Source: Labilithrix sp.
GTDB taxonomy: Bacteria; Myxococcota_A; Polyangia; Polyangiales; Polyangiaceae
Reading direction: 5' to 3'
Length of the DNA: 64,000 bases
NCBI GenBank assembly: GCA_019637155.1
Contig: JAHBWE010000001.1
Coordinates: 310,001 to 374,000 of the forward strand
Part shown: positions 15,691 through 24,880 of the stretch, one piece after another
How the letters are laid out: every line of letters starts with the position of its first letter
Position numbering within the stretch: the first letter of the stretch is position 1
Position numbers and translations under genes: made by a program
The notes under the pieces: generated by a model
Seen by the model: the letters and a program-made list of their open reading frames with translations, nothing else
Database searches by the model: none
Told to the model about the DNA's origin: nothing

Positions 15691-18600
15691 GTGACGACGC
15701 AGGCCGCGATCCCGCCGTCGCCAACGAACGGCGCCAATGGCGGGTCCGCGCCTGCGCAAGCCGCCCTCGAAGGGGGCAGCTACGACGTCATTCGCAAGCG
15801 GCTGCTCGAGCAGTCGGCCGAGCTCGCGGCCAAGGCCGAGGCCCTCAACGCGAAGCGGAAGCAGGTCTTCGGCGGCGCCGAGCTCGCGCTGCTCGCGAAC
15901 GAGCGCGTCCGCACCGAGAACAACTGCATCGCGCGGGACCTCGTCAGCATCGCGGGGCACCTCCTCTTCGGCTTCCAGGTCTTCCTCGGCCTGAAGACGG
16001 AGACGACGGTGAACGACGTCTTCTCGTTCTACCGGTTCCAGCGGATAGAAGGCAGCGAGGAGTGGGACCTCGAGCAGGTGCCGTTCGAGGGGCCGGGCGC
16101 GTTCCTCGCCGACGACGCCTTCGTCAAGGAGCTCCGCGACGTCTTCAAGTACTCGAAGGACGCGCGGCTCCTCCGCTTGAAGCGCACCGACACGCGTCTC
16201 CTCGCGGTGGTGCAGACCGGCGCGACGGCCCAGGACACGAAGGTCCTCCGCTGGGCGATCGACGCCGCGGGGCGCGTCACGTACATGGACGCGCGCGGCG
16301 ACGAAGACGCGAAGCCGCCGCGCCAGCACGAGTTCGTGTGGACGCAGACCGGCCGCGACGACCAGGTGGCGGGCCCGCACCCGCACGTCAGCATCCTCGA
16401 CGTCTGCTTCGTCGAGACGGTCGGCGGCGACCTCACGATCAAGGTCGAGAACAACACGAAGGACGGGCGCGGCATTTACCGCGAGCCGGTCGACGATCCG
16501 AACCAGACGCTCGACGACGGCGATATCGCGTATTGCAAAGTCGGCAATCTCATCCTCCTTCGCATAAGGCCATTTCGCGAAGAGCGTTATCGCTACCTCG
16601 TCTTCGATCCGCGGGCGAAGAAGGTGGTCCGCATCGACGCGATCGGAGAGGCCTGCCACGAGCTGCCGGAGGACCACGGCATCGTGTTCCCGGGCGGGTA
16701 TTACTTGCAGTCGGGCGAGCACAAGATCTTCGACGCCGCCACCGACCGCCTCGAGTTCGAGCGCGTCGTCAAATCGCCGAACGGCGAAGACGTCCTCTAC
16801 GTCTATCACCGGCGCGACGAGGGCGAATACCTCCTCCTCCCGTACAACGTCATCCGCAAAGAGATCGCGACGCCGATCCGCTGCCACGGCTACAGCCTCT
16901 TCCCCGACGGCACGATGGCGGTCTTCCGCGCGGAGGAGGAGCCCACGCGCGTGCATCCGCTCCAGATCTGGCGGACGCCGTTCGACACGGTCGAGAACGC
17001 GGCCGCGAAGCCGAAGGACGGGAGCTACCTCGCGAAGGTCGGGAACGCGGACCTCGTGCGCGGCATCTCCGACGCGCTCGCGCTCCGCCGCCTCGTCGCG
17101 GTCGAGAAGCCGCTCCGTCATCACTACGAGGACCTCGTCGCGGCGGTGGGGCGCGCGATCGACTCGCACTACTGGCTCGGCCACGCCGAGGCCGGTGACC
17201 TCGCCTCGACGCTCGGGGCGATGAAGAAGACGAGCGAGCTCGTCCTCGACGAGTTCGACAAGGTCGACGCGATCGAGAAGCGCGCGCACGAGGCGCTCGA
17301 GAAGGCGCACGCGGAGCAGGCCGCGCTCTTCGTGAAGGTGCGCCCCGACGACCTCCACGTCGTCGAGGACTACCTCCGCGCGCTGACCGAGCTCCGGCAC
17401 CAGCGCGGGCAGCTCATCAGCCTGAAGGACCTGCGCGGGATGGACGTCCACGCGCTCGCGAAGCTCGAGAACGAGCTCGTCGCGCGGTTCGACGAGGTGA
17501 GCGAGGCGTGCGTCCAGTACTTCCTGAAGGAGGACGCGTTCAAGCCGCTCATCGAGCGCCTCGACGTCGCGGTCGAGAAGATCGAGGCGACGACGAAGGC
17601 GAACGAGCTCGCCCCGTTCGGCGAGGAGCTCGACGTCGTGCAGCAGGGCCTCACCCTCCTCGCCGAGGTCACCGGCGGGCTCAAGATCGACGACGCGACC
17701 GCGCGCACGCGCATCCTCGAGGGCGTCAGCGCCGCGTTCGCGCACCAGAACCGCGCCCGCGCGGTGTGGCAGGCGAAGAGGAAGGAGCTCGTCGGCAGCG
17801 AGGCGCGCGCCGAGTTCGGCGTGCAGTTCCGGCTCTTCGGGCAGGCCGTCACCGGCGCGGTCGCGGTGTGCGACACGCCGGAGCGCTGCGACGCCGAGCT
17901 CTCGAAGCTGCTCCTCCAGCTCGAGGAGCTCGAGGGCAAGTTCGGCGAGACGGGCGAGTTCACCGCCGAGCTCGCGGCGAAGCGCGAAGAGGTGAACGAC
18001 GCGATCGGCGCGAAGCGGCAGCAGCTCCTCGACGAGCGGCACCGTCGCGCGCAGAACCTCCTCACCGCCGCGGACCGCATCCTCGCCGGCGTCGCGCGCC
18101 GCGCCGCCACCTTCAAGACGCCCGACGAGCTGAACGCGTACTTCGCGTCGGACGCGATGGTGCTGAAGCTCGCCGACGTGCAGGAGCAGCTCAAGGCGCT
18201 CGGCGACACGGTGAAGAGCGACGAGGTCGCCTCCCGGATCAAGACCGCGCGCCAGGACGCCCTCCGCGCGATGCGCGACAAGGCGGAGCTCGGAGACGGC
18301 GGCGCGGGCGACGTCATCAAGCTCGGCGAGCATCGCTTCAGCGTCCACACGCAGCCGCTCGAGCTCGTGCTCGTGCCGCGCGAAGGCGTGATGTCGATCC
18401 ACATCACCGGCACGGACTTCTTCGAGCGGATCGACGATCCCGAGCTCGACGCGGCGAAGGACCTCTGGGAGCAGACCTTGCCGAGCGAGTCGGCGGAGGT
18501 CTACCGCGGCGAGTTCCTCGCGACCTCGATGCTCCTCGACGCGGAGGACGGCGCTCGCGCGGGCCTCACGATCGACGAGCTCGAGGCCGCCGCGCGCGAC

Positions 18601-21417
18601 GGGAAGCTCCTCGAAGAGGTCCGCGCCTACGCGCAAGACCGCCTCGACGAGGGCTACGAGCGCGGCATCCACGACGCCGACGCGGCGCTGATCCTCGAGA
18701 AGCTCCTCGCGCTGCGCTCCAGCGCGGGCCTCCTCCGCTACTCCGCCGACGCGCGCGCGCTCGCGATCCTCTGGTGGACGTCGCTCCCCTCCGAGCGGAG
18801 GGCGTTGCTCCACGCGCGCGGCAAGAGCCTCGGCCGGCTGCGCGAGGAGACGAAACACGCCGCCGCGCAGAGCGACCTCGCCCGCGAGATCGAGCCCCTC
18901 ATCGGCGCGTTCTCGACGACGCTGGGCCTGCCTCACCACACGGGAGAGGTCTCCAGCGCGGCGCGCTACCTCGTGCTCGAGCTCGCGCATCGGGAGCTCA
19001 GGTTCGTCGCGAGCGCGACGGCGGACTCGCTGCGGCGCGCGCTGATCTCGTTCGTCGACGCGGCCGGGCACCGGCGCGCGTTCGAGGACGAGCTGGTCGC
19101 GCTCGACGCGGAGCCGGCGAAGAAGCTCGGCGTCGCGCTCGCCTGGCTCGAGGCGCTGGTCGGGAAGAAGCAGGTCGAGCACGCGCGGCCCTACGTCCGC
19201 GAGGCCGCGGTCATGCTCGTGACCGAGACCGCGGGCGCGAACGGCCCGCCCTCCGCGACCGGCGGCGCCGCGCTCGACCCGTCCGCCGCGACGGTCGAGG
19301 CGCAGGTCGACGGCCTCCTCGGCGCGCACCCCCGCGTCGTGAACCGCTCGCTCCGCCTCGCGATCGACGAGACGCTCGCGCGCCTCGTGCCGTTCATCAC
19401 CGAGGCCGCGCCGCGGTTCCGCGCGTTCCGCAAGCTGAAGGCCGACGTCGCCCTCCGCGAGCGGAAGCGCCTCCGCATGAGCGAGTTCCAGCCGCGCGTG
19501 CTCACGTCGTTCGTGCGGAACCGCCTCATCGACAACGTCTACCTCCCGCTCGTCGGCGCGAACCTCGCGAAGCAGATCGGCGCGGTGGGCGCGAAGAAGC
19601 GCACCGACCTGATGGGCATGCTGCTCCTCGTCTCGCCGCCGGGCTACGGCAAGACGACGCTCATGGAGTACGTCGCGAGCAAGCTCGGGCTCGTCTTCAT
19701 GAAGGTGAACGGCCCCGCGCTCGGGCACGACGTGACGTCGCTCGATCCGAACGACGCGAAGAGCAGCACCGCGCGGCAGGAGGTCGAGAAGATCAACCTC
19801 GCCTTCGAGATGGGCAACAACGTGATGCTCTACCTCGACGACATCCAGCACACGTCGAGCGAGCTGCTCCAGAAGTTCATCTCGCTCTGCGACGGGCAGC
19901 GCCGCGTCGAGGGCGTGTGGAAGGGCACGACGCGCACGTACGACCTCCGCGGCAAGAAGTTCTGCGTCGTCATGGCCGGCAACCCGTACACGGAGTCGGG
20001 GGCGCGCTTCCAGATCCCGGACATGCTCGCGAACCGCGCCGACACCTACAACCTCGGCGACATCCTCGGCGGGCAGGAGGCGCTCTTCGCGTCGAGCTAC
20101 ATCGAGAACGCGCTCACCTCGAACGCCGCGCTCGCGCCGCTCGCGACGCGCGAGCCCGCCGACACGCAGCGGCTCGTGCGGATGGCGCAGGGCGAGGACC
20201 TCCCGCTCACCGATCTGTCGCACGGCTACTCCGCGGCGGAGGTGGAGGAGATCCTCGGCGTCTTGAAGCGCCTCCTCAAGGTGCAGGGGCTGCTCCTCGA
20301 CGTGAACAAGGAGTACATCAAGTCCGCGTCGCAGGAGGACGCGTACCGCACCGAGCCGCCGTTCAAGCTGCAGGGCAGCTACCGCAACATGAACAAGCTC
20401 GCGGAGAAGGTCGTCTCCGCGATGAACGACGACGAGCTCGAGCAGCTCATCGACGATCACTACGCGAGCGAGTCGCAGACGCTGACGACGGGGGCGGAGC
20501 AGAACCTCCTCAAGCTCGCGGAGCTCCGGAGGCGCGTGACGCCGGAGCAGGCCGCGCGCTGGAAGGAGATCAAGGACGCCTTCGTCCGCCAGGGGCGCGG
20601 CGGCAAGAAGGGCGACGATCCCGTCACGCGCGTCACCGGCGCGCTCTCCGGCGTCGACGAGCAGCTCCAGCGCATCCGCGAGACGATCTCGCACGCGAGC
20701 ATCGCCGCGGCCGCGGCCGCGGGCTCGAAGACGAGCGAGGCGGAGGCGCTCGGCCCGATCCTCGCGCAGCTCGGCCAGGCGCTGCGTCCGCTCGGGAAGG
20801 GGAGCAAGGTCGAGATGAAGATCGACGACGGCAGCGCCGCGGCGGCGGTCGCGGTCGTCAACGTCGTGCGCGAGCAGTCGCAGGTCTTCACGAAGATCGT
20901 GCAGATGCTGACCGAGCTCTCGCGCGCGCAGCAGCGCGGCTCGCAGGTGCCGCCCGCGCCGGGTTCGCGCCCCGGCTCGCAGCCGCCGCCGCTGCCGGGC
21001 TCGCGGCCGCCGCCGCTGCCGGATCCGCGGCTCGACGACATCGCGCAGGCGATCCGGCGGCTCGAGCAGCGGCTCTCCACGCTGTCGACGACGATCCCGC
21101 GCTTCGACGTCACGCTCGACGCCGCGTCGCCGAGCAACTTCTGGCGCAGCATGGACGGGTCGAACCTGGTGCAGGACGGCGGCGTGTTCGTCGCGACGTA
21201 CGCGAAGCTCCCGCCGCTCGGCGCCACCCTCACCCTCGGCCTCGAGTTCCCCGGCGGCGTGCGCCACGAGTGCCAGGCGATGGTCTCGTGGACGCAGGAC
21301 CACCTCGGCGACGAGACCCCCGCCGGCTTCGGCGCCAAGCTCCTCGGCCCGTCCCGCGACCTGGTCCAGACGATCGCCCAGTTCGTCCGCTTCCGCGAGC
21401 CGCTCCTGCGGGAGTAG
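15691..21417 (+). CDS. Giant AAA ATPase (DUF3686 'DNA repair ATPase'-type) with PilZ-like C-terminus
   Basis: 1908 residues, GTG start coupled to the preceding lipoprotein stop. The N-terminal ~1200 residues combine a beta-rich region (about 60-450) with alternating helical and coiled-coil segments, as in the large bacterial proteins annotated as DNA repair ATPase (DUF3686). The AAA module lies at about 1260-1560, with Walker A PPGYGKTT (about 1317) and Walker B MLYLDD (about 1380). A helical part and a Pro-rich linker (about 1750-1785) lead to a C-terminal domain (about 1815-1905; GGVFVATY, GATLTLGLEFPGG, GFGAKLLGP). That domain resembles the myxobacterial PilZ-like (TIGR02266) domain, without the c-di-GMP-binding Arg motif. 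The DNA repair label is a database convention. Operon context instead suggests an ATP-driven role at a flotillin-marked membrane. Confidence 0.85.
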   Translation: MTTQAAIPPSPTNGANGGSAPAQAALEGGSYDVIRKRLLEQSAELAAKAEALNAKRKQVFGGAELALLANERVRTENNCIARDLVSIAGHLLFGFQVFLGLKTETTVNDVFSFYRFQRIEGSEEWDLEQVPFEGPGAFLADDAFVKELRDVFKYSKDARLLRLKRTDTRLLAVVQTGATAQDTKVLRWAIDAAGRVTYMDARGDEDAKPPRQHEFVWTQTGRDDQVAGPHPHVSILDVCFVETVGGDLTIKVENNTKDGRGIYREPVDDPNQTLDDGDIAYCKVGNLILLRIRPFREERYRYLVFDPRAKKVVRIDAIGEACHELPEDHGIVFPGGYYLQSGEHKIFDAATDRLEFERVVKSPNGEDVLYVYHRRDEGEYLLLPYNVIRKEIATPIRCHGYSLFPDGTMAVFRAEEEPTRVHPLQIWRTPFDTVENAAAKPKDGSYLAKVGNADLVRGISDALALRRLVAVEKPLRHHYEDLVAAVGRAIDSHYWLGHAEAGDLASTLGAMKKTSELVLDEFDKVDAIEKRAHEALEKAHAEQAALFVKVRPDDLHVVEDYLRALTELRHQRGQLISLKDLRGMDVHALAKLENELVARFDEVSEACVQYFLKEDAFKPLIERLDVAVEKIEATTKANELAPFGEELDVVQQGLTLLAEVTGGLKIDDATARTRILEGVSAAFAHQNRARAVWQAKRKELVGSEARAEFGVQFRLFGQAVTGAVAVCDTPERCDAELSKLLLQLEELEGKFGETGEFTAELAAKREEVNDAIGAKRQQLLDERHRRAQNLLTAADRILAGVARRAATFKTPDELNAYFASDAMVLKLADVQEQLKALGDTVKSDEVASRIKTARQDALRAMRDKAELGDGGAGDVIKLGEHRFSVHTQPLELVLVPREGVMSIHITGTDFFERIDDPELDAAKDLWEQTLPSESAEVYRGEFLATSMLLDAEDGARAGLTIDELEAAARDGKLLEEVRAYAQDRLDEGYERGIHDADAALILEKLLALRSSAGLLRYSADARALAILWWTSLPSERRALLHARGKSLGRLREETKHAAAQSDLAREIEPLIGAFSTTLGLPHHTGEVSSAARYLVLELAHRELRFVASATADSLRRALISFVDAAGHRRAFEDELVALDAEPAKKLGVALAWLEALVGKKQVEHARPYVREAAVMLVTETAGANGPPSATGGAALDPSAATVEAQVDGLLGAHPRVVNRSLRLAIDETLARLVPFITEAAPRFRAFRKLKADVALRERKRLRMSEFQPRVLTSFVRNRLIDNVYLPLVGANLAKQIGAVGAKKRTDLMGMLLLVSPPGYGKTTLMEYVASKLGLVFMKVNGPALGHDVTSLDPNDAKSSTARQEVEKINLAFEMGNNVMLYLDDIQHTSSELLQKFISLCDGQRRVEGVWKGTTRTYDLRGKKFCVVMAGNPYTESGARFQIPDMLANRADTYNLGDILGGQEALFASSYIENALTSNAALAPLATREPADTQRLVRMAQGEDLPLTDLSHGYSAAEVEEILGVLKRLLKVQGLLLDVNKEYIKSASQEDAYRTEPPFKLQGSYRNMNKLAEKVVSAMNDDELEQLIDDHYASESQTLTTGAEQNLLKLAELRRRVTPEQAARWKEIKDAFVRQGRGGKKGDDPVTRVTGALSGVDEQLQRIRETISHASIAAAAAAGSKTSEAEALGPILAQLGQALRPLGKGSKVEMKIDDGSAAAAVAVVNVVREQSQVFTKIVQMLTELSRAQQRGSQVPPAPGSRPGSQPPPLPGSRPPPLPDPRLDDIAQAIRRLEQRLSTLSTTIPRFDVTLDAASPSNFWRSMDGSNLVQDGGVFVATYAKLPPLGATLTLGLEFPGGVRHECQAMVSWTQDHLGDETPAGFGAKLLGPSRDLVQTIAQFVRFREPLLRE

Positions 21418-21431
21418 GGCGCGCGTTAGGC

Positions 21432-22166
21432 TCAGCCGACGGACTGCCAGAGGTGGTCGATGTCGAGCGTCAGGCCTGGGACGGCCGTTGATGTGATCCG
21501 TCCGCCGACGAGGGCTTGTCGTCCGCGATAGTCGCCGGGGGCATGGCGTGCTGCCTCGACGCGGACGTCGGACCACGTTCCCAGTGACGGATCGAAGGTG
21601 AGCGCGAGCACCGAGCGAGCGGGGATGCCGCAGGTCGTCTCTTGAGCGTTGACGATCCAGTACTCGCCGACGCGCCCGTCGAGGTACGTCCGCCAGCGAT
21701 CGGTCTTGTCGCCGGTCCCGTCCCCGAGGTCCTCGCGCCACGTCGACGGCGACAGGAGCTCGACGACGAGCATGACGTCCTCCGGCGCGTAGACCTTGTT
21801 CTTCTCCGAAGCGCGGATCGTGCGGAACGGACGCCGCAGACAAATGATGTCCGGCTCGATGCAGGGCAGGCCGTGATGGGAGAGCGGGACCACCGTGCCG
21901 TTCAGCGTGTAGATGGGATCGAAGGCGACGCTGCCCCCTGCAACGACGAGGGAGCGATCGTCGAGCTGCCGGATCATCCCCTGCATGAGGATCGCGAGCG
22001 GGGTTCGATGGAAGTCCGCGTGGTCAGGAGGCGACAGGATGAGCATGCCGTTCTCGTCGCGCGCGTAGCGGCGTCCGTCCGGCGGTAGCGCCAGCAGATC
22101 CGCGAGCGAGATGGGCGCGCCGAGGGCGTAGCTCGGCTGGGAGTCCGAGTGAGGGGCGGACGCCAT
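21432..22166 (-). CDS. Uma2-family (DUF820) PD-(D/E)XK nuclease-like protein
   Basis: 244 residues. The fold signature is present: EPDIICL (Asp of the PD motif), VVELLSPST (the E-x-SP motif) and a Lys/Arg-rich segment DKTDRWRTYLDGRVGEYWIVN, as in Uma2/DUF820 proteins with restriction-endonuclease fold. Function in this family is not established. It is abundant in cyanobacteria and myxobacteria. It converges on the AAA ATPase gene with 14 bp between stops. The codon bias is somewhat weaker than in flanking genes, compatible with later acquisition. No leaderless box or Shine-Dalgarno sequence is obvious. Confidence 0.85.
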   Translation of the reverse strand: MASAPHSDSQPSYALGAPISLADLLALPPDGRRYARDENGMLILSPPDHADFHRTPLAILMQGMIRQLDDRSLVVAGGSVAFDPIYTLNGTVVPLSHHGLPCIEPDIICLRRPFRTIRASEKNKVYAPEDVMLVVELLSPSTWREDLGDGTGDKTDRWRTYLDGRVGEYWIVNAQETTCGIPARSVLALTFDPSLGTWSDVRVEAARHAPGDYRGRQALVGGRITSTAVPGLTLDIDHLWQSVG

Positions 22167-22213
22167 CGATCTCGATCCTGGCACGCGCCGCGCCGGCTCG
22201 CAAACCGCCGCGT

Positions 22214-23086
22214 CTACGTCTTCGCGGCGCGTTGCTTTGCGAGGACGCGGCGGGTGATGCGGGCGAGGACGCCGTGGTAAGTGCCGGGGAGGAGGCGCTG
22301 GAACACGTCGAGGAGGCGGGCGTCGGTGCCGATGAGGACGCGGCGGGCGTTCCTCTGGACGCCGCGGAGGATCTGCTCGGCGGCGTCGTCGGCGGTCACG
22401 CGGAAGGCCTTCTCGAACTCGCGGCGGGAGAGCTCCGGATCGGTCACGCCGAGGTCGGCCATCGAGGGGTGCATCTTCGACGCGCGCGCGATGTTCGTCT
22501 TGATGCCGCCGGGGTGCACGCACGTCGCGGAGACGGGGGCGCCCGTGATCTCGAGCTCGATGCGGAGCGCCTCCGTGAAGCCGCGGACCGCGAACTTCGC
22601 CGAGTTGTAGGCGCACTGGCCCGGGAACGCGATGAGGCCGAAGAGGCTCGACGTGTTGATGACGTGGCCCTCGCCGGAGGCGCGGAGGTACGGGAGGAAC
22701 GCGCGCGTGCCGTGGACGACGCCCCAGTAGTCGATGTCGACGATGCGCTCGAACTCGGCCTGGTCCGCGCCCTCGACCGTCGCGGAGTAGGAGACGCCCG
22801 CGTTGTTGAAGACGAGGTTCACGCGGCCGTGCTCGCTCGCGACGTCCTTCGCCCACGCGCGCATCGCCTCCGCGTCGGCGACGTCGAGCCGCCGCTTCGT
22901 CACGCGGAGGCCCGGCTTGCCCGCCGCGGTGGCGAGGCGCACCGTCTCCGCGAGGCCGACCTCGTCGACGTCCGAGAGCGCCACCTCGCAGCCGCGCCGC
23001 GCGAGCGCGACGGCGAGAGAGCGACCCATGCCCGATGCCGCGCCCGTGATCGCGGCGACCTTTCCGTCGAAGGATCTCACTTGCAT
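22214..23086 (-). CDS. Short-chain dehydrogenase/reductase (SDR)
   Basis: 290 residues, classical SDR. It has the TGAASGMG nucleotide-binding motif (about 14-21), DVAD (adenine-ring Asp), NNAG (about 93-96), the catalytic Ser in NTSS and YNSAK (Tyr and Lys). NAD(P) preference cannot be read reliably. The Asp-rich DVDE after beta2 favours NAD. The substrate is unknown. The C-terminal 60 residues are hydrophobic and basic, as in SDRs that act on lipid or hydrophobic substrates. Its start codon overlaps the end of the Cys-rich lipoprotein gene by 10 bp, so the two are probably cotranscribed. Confidence 0.9.
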   Translation of the reverse strand: MQVRSFDGKVAAITGAASGMGRSLAVALARRGCEVALSDVDEVGLAETVRLATAAGKPGLRVTKRRLDVADAEAMRAWAKDVASEHGRVNLVFNNAGVSYSATVEGADQAEFERIVDIDYWGVVHGTRAFLPYLRASGEGHVINTSSLFGLIAFPGQCAYNSAKFAVRGFTEALRIELEITGAPVSATCVHPGGIKTNIARASKMHPSMADLGVTDPELSRREFEKAFRVTADDAAEQILRGVQRNARRVLIGTDARLLDVFQRLLPGTYHGVLARITRRVLAKQRAAKT

Positions 23087-23631
23087 TCACCCTTCACGCC
23101 GTTGACCGTGCAACTCTCGGCGCAGCATCGTACGTCCTTGGTCTCGCACGCGGGCGGCTGGCACGTCACCGCGCACGACGGGCCGCTGCAGCGGACCTTC
23201 TTGCACGCGTCCTTGCCGCTGCACGCGATCGCCGTGTTCGCGGAGCTCGCGACCACGTCGTCCGCGCACGCCGACTCTCCGTTGCACGAGACGTCGCACC
23301 GCGCCGCGCCCGTGCACGTGATCCGCTTGCACGCGTCCTTGCCCTCGCACGTGACGACGCAGCTCACGCCCTCTGGGCAGCGGACCTCCTCCTTGCACGC
23401 CTCGCCGAGCCGGCCTCTCGCGCCCGAGCCGCAGCGGAACGCGCACGTCGCGCCTTCGCAGGTGCCGCCCGCGGCGCCGCATGCGCCCCCGCACGCCGCG
23501 GCCGGGCCGCCGCTCGTCGAGGAGGTCGACGACGTGCCCGCCTCGCCGGCGTCGGCCTGGATGAACGTGGGATCGTCGAGGCAGCCGTCGAGCGATACGA
23601 GCATCGCGACGGTGAGCCCGAACCTCCGCAT
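23077..23631 (-). CDS. Cysteine-rich lipoprotein with repeated C-rich motif
   Basis: 184 residues. The signal peptide ends SLDGC (Cys17), followed by a Ser/Thr linker. The mature part has about 25 cysteines. Two units, CEGKDACKRITCTG and CSGKDACKKVRCSG, are clear repeats, each followed by a C...C pair. This suggests a disulphide-clamped solenoid or a chain of small Cys knots on the cell surface. No known domain recognised. The stop overlaps the SDR start. Upstream, GACAAT 6 nt before the ATG could be a weak leaderless -10 box. Confidence 0.78.
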   Translation of the reverse strand: MRRFGLTVAMLVSLDGCLDDPTFIQADAGEAGTSSTSSTSGGPAAACGGACGAAGGTCEGATCAFRCGSGARGRLGEACKEEVRCPEGVSCVVTCEGKDACKRITCTGAARCDVSCNGESACADDVVASSANTAIACSGKDACKKVRCSGPSCAVTCQPPACETKDVRCCAESCTVNGVKGECK

Positions 23632-23668
23632 CTCGCCATTGTCTCACGCATCGGCCGTCCGATCGTGC

Positions 23669-23674
23669 TACTTC
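23669..23674 (+). promoter_or_regulatory. Possible leaderless -10 box (TACTTC)
   Basis: TACTTC with 6 nt to the GTG start at 23681. Confidence 0.35.
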
Positions 23675-23680
23675 GCTGGC

Positions 23681-24139
23681 GTGCGCTCTCGTTTCCCCCT
23701 CTTCCTCGCCGGCGTAGGCGTGCTCGCGCTCGCGTTCGCCGCGGCATGTGACGACAGCAGCGCGTACGAGCCGCCGGGGATCCAGCCGCAGATCGTGACC
23801 GTGATAGGACCCGCCGGCGCCACCGTCGTCTGCCATCCCGTCGACACGGGAGGCAACTGCCCGCTCCCGATCACGGTGACGTTCCGCCTGCCGAAGGAGC
23901 AGTTCGTCACGCGCGCCGTCGTCCGCTTCCAGGGCGACGGCAGCGACGTCGGGTACGACCGCATCTACGCCGTCTCCCCCACCTACGGGAACGACGGCGC
24001 CGACGTCACCGTCACCGTCGACGCGGACATCCCCGCCACCATCCTCCGGCGCAACGCGCTCTTCACGTACTCCGTCGTGCTCGTCACCGGCGCGGGGGCG
24101 AAGTCGCCCGCGTCGACGCTCACGGTCTCGGTGACGTGA
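23681..24139 (+). CDS. Small lipoprotein, Ig-like mature part
   Basis: 152 residues from GTG at 23681. The signal peptide ends FAAAC (Cys23), then DDSSAYEPP. The remaining 110 residues are strand-rich with alternating Val/Thr (VTVTVDADIP, STLTVSVT), compatible with an immunoglobulin-like beta sandwich, and two cysteines (VVCHPVD and GNCPLP) could pair. No family assigned. The last 20 bp overlap the 3' end of the convergent bpt gene. The start was chosen because it gives an ideal lipoprotein signal and has a TACTTC box 6 nt upstream. Confidence 0.75.
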   Translation: MRSRFPLFLAGVGVLALAFAAACDDSSAYEPPGIQPQIVTVIGPAGATVVCHPVDTGGNCPLPITVTFRLPKEQFVTRAVVRFQGDGSDVGYDRIYAVSPTYGNDGADVTVTVDADIPATILRRNALFTYSVVLVTGAGAKSPASTLTVSVT

Positions 24140-24863
24140 CGCGCCACACCGGCGCCTCGTCCGGCGCGGGGCGGCCTTCGAGCAGCTCGTGTGGGCCGAA
24201 GCGGCCCTTGTACATGAGCGACGCGCAGCCCTCGACGCGGTAGCCGAGGTAGACGTGCTCGCGTCCGCGCGCGCGCGCCTCCTCGACGAGCATCACGACG
24301 TGCGCGGTGCCGAGCGACGACGGCGCGTGCTCGGGGTCCCAGTAGAAGTACACCGCCGAGAGCGAGACGCCGGTGTCGTCGACGATGCCGAGCCCGACGA
24401 GGCGATCGCCGTTCGTCGGATCGCGGAAGGCGACCTCGCGCACGCACGGGTGCGGGAACGCGAAGTCGATCTTGTAGCGCTCGGCGTCGAGCGAGCTCTC
24501 GTCCCAGCCGCGCGCCTCTTCGCGCTGCTCGTGCCACCGCGCGTAGAGCGCGAGGCGCTCCGCGTCGACGATCGGACGCCGGACCGTGCGCGTGAGGTGG
24601 GCCGCGTTCTTCCGCGCGCGGCGCTGGCTCTTCGTCGGCGTGAACTCCGCCGCCGGGATGCGCAACGTGAGGCACTCGTTGCAGGACGCGCACGCCGGCC
24701 GGAAGTAGGTGGGCCCGAAGCGGCGCCAGCCGCGCGCGAGCCGCGCCTCGAGCTCGACCGCGTCGACGTCGAGCTCGAGCCGGATCTCGAGCGCCGCCTC
24801 GCGGTCCGGCAGGTACGTGCACGCCCGCGGCGGCTCGGTAAAATGCTGAAGGAGCCGCGTCAC
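24120..24863 (-). CDS. bpt: Bpt-type aspartate/glutamate leucyl- (arginyl-) transferase
   Basis: 247 residues, GTG start. It matches bacterial Bpt/Ate1 homologues, with N-terminal CTYLPDREA, the Cys cluster RPACASCNECLTLRIP, a basic helix KSQRRARKN and the C-terminal acyl-transferase core with Y-F-Y-W-D-P, YLGYRVEGC and MYKGRFGP. The enzyme moves Leu (or Arg) from aminoacyl-tRNA to proteins with N-terminal Asp/Glu, marking them for ClpS/ClpAP degradation. It is divergent from the deacetylase-like gene with a 17-bp gap and overlaps the convergent lipoprotein gene by 20 bp. Confidence 0.93.
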   Translation of the reverse strand: MTRLLQHFTEPPRACTYLPDREAALEIRLELDVDAVELEARLARGWRRFGPTYFRPACASCNECLTLRIPAAEFTPTKSQRRARKNAAHLTRTVRRPIVDAERLALYARWHEQREEARGWDESSLDAERYKIDFAFPHPCVREVAFRDPTNGDRLVGLGIVDDTGVSLSAVYFYWDPEHAPSSLGTAHVVMLVEEARARGREHVYLGYRVEGCASLMYKGRFGPHELLEGRPAPDEAPVWRVTSPRP

Positions 24864-24880
24864 GCTCTACTATGTAGCCC
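24864..24880. promoter_or_regulatory. 17-bp divergent intergene with two overlapping -10-like boxes
   Basis: TACTAT (24868-24873, forward, 7 nt before ATG 24881) and TACATA (reverse of 24871-24876, 7 nt before GTG 24863) overlap within CTACTATGTAG. Both genes would be leaderless if these are used. Confidence 0.45.
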
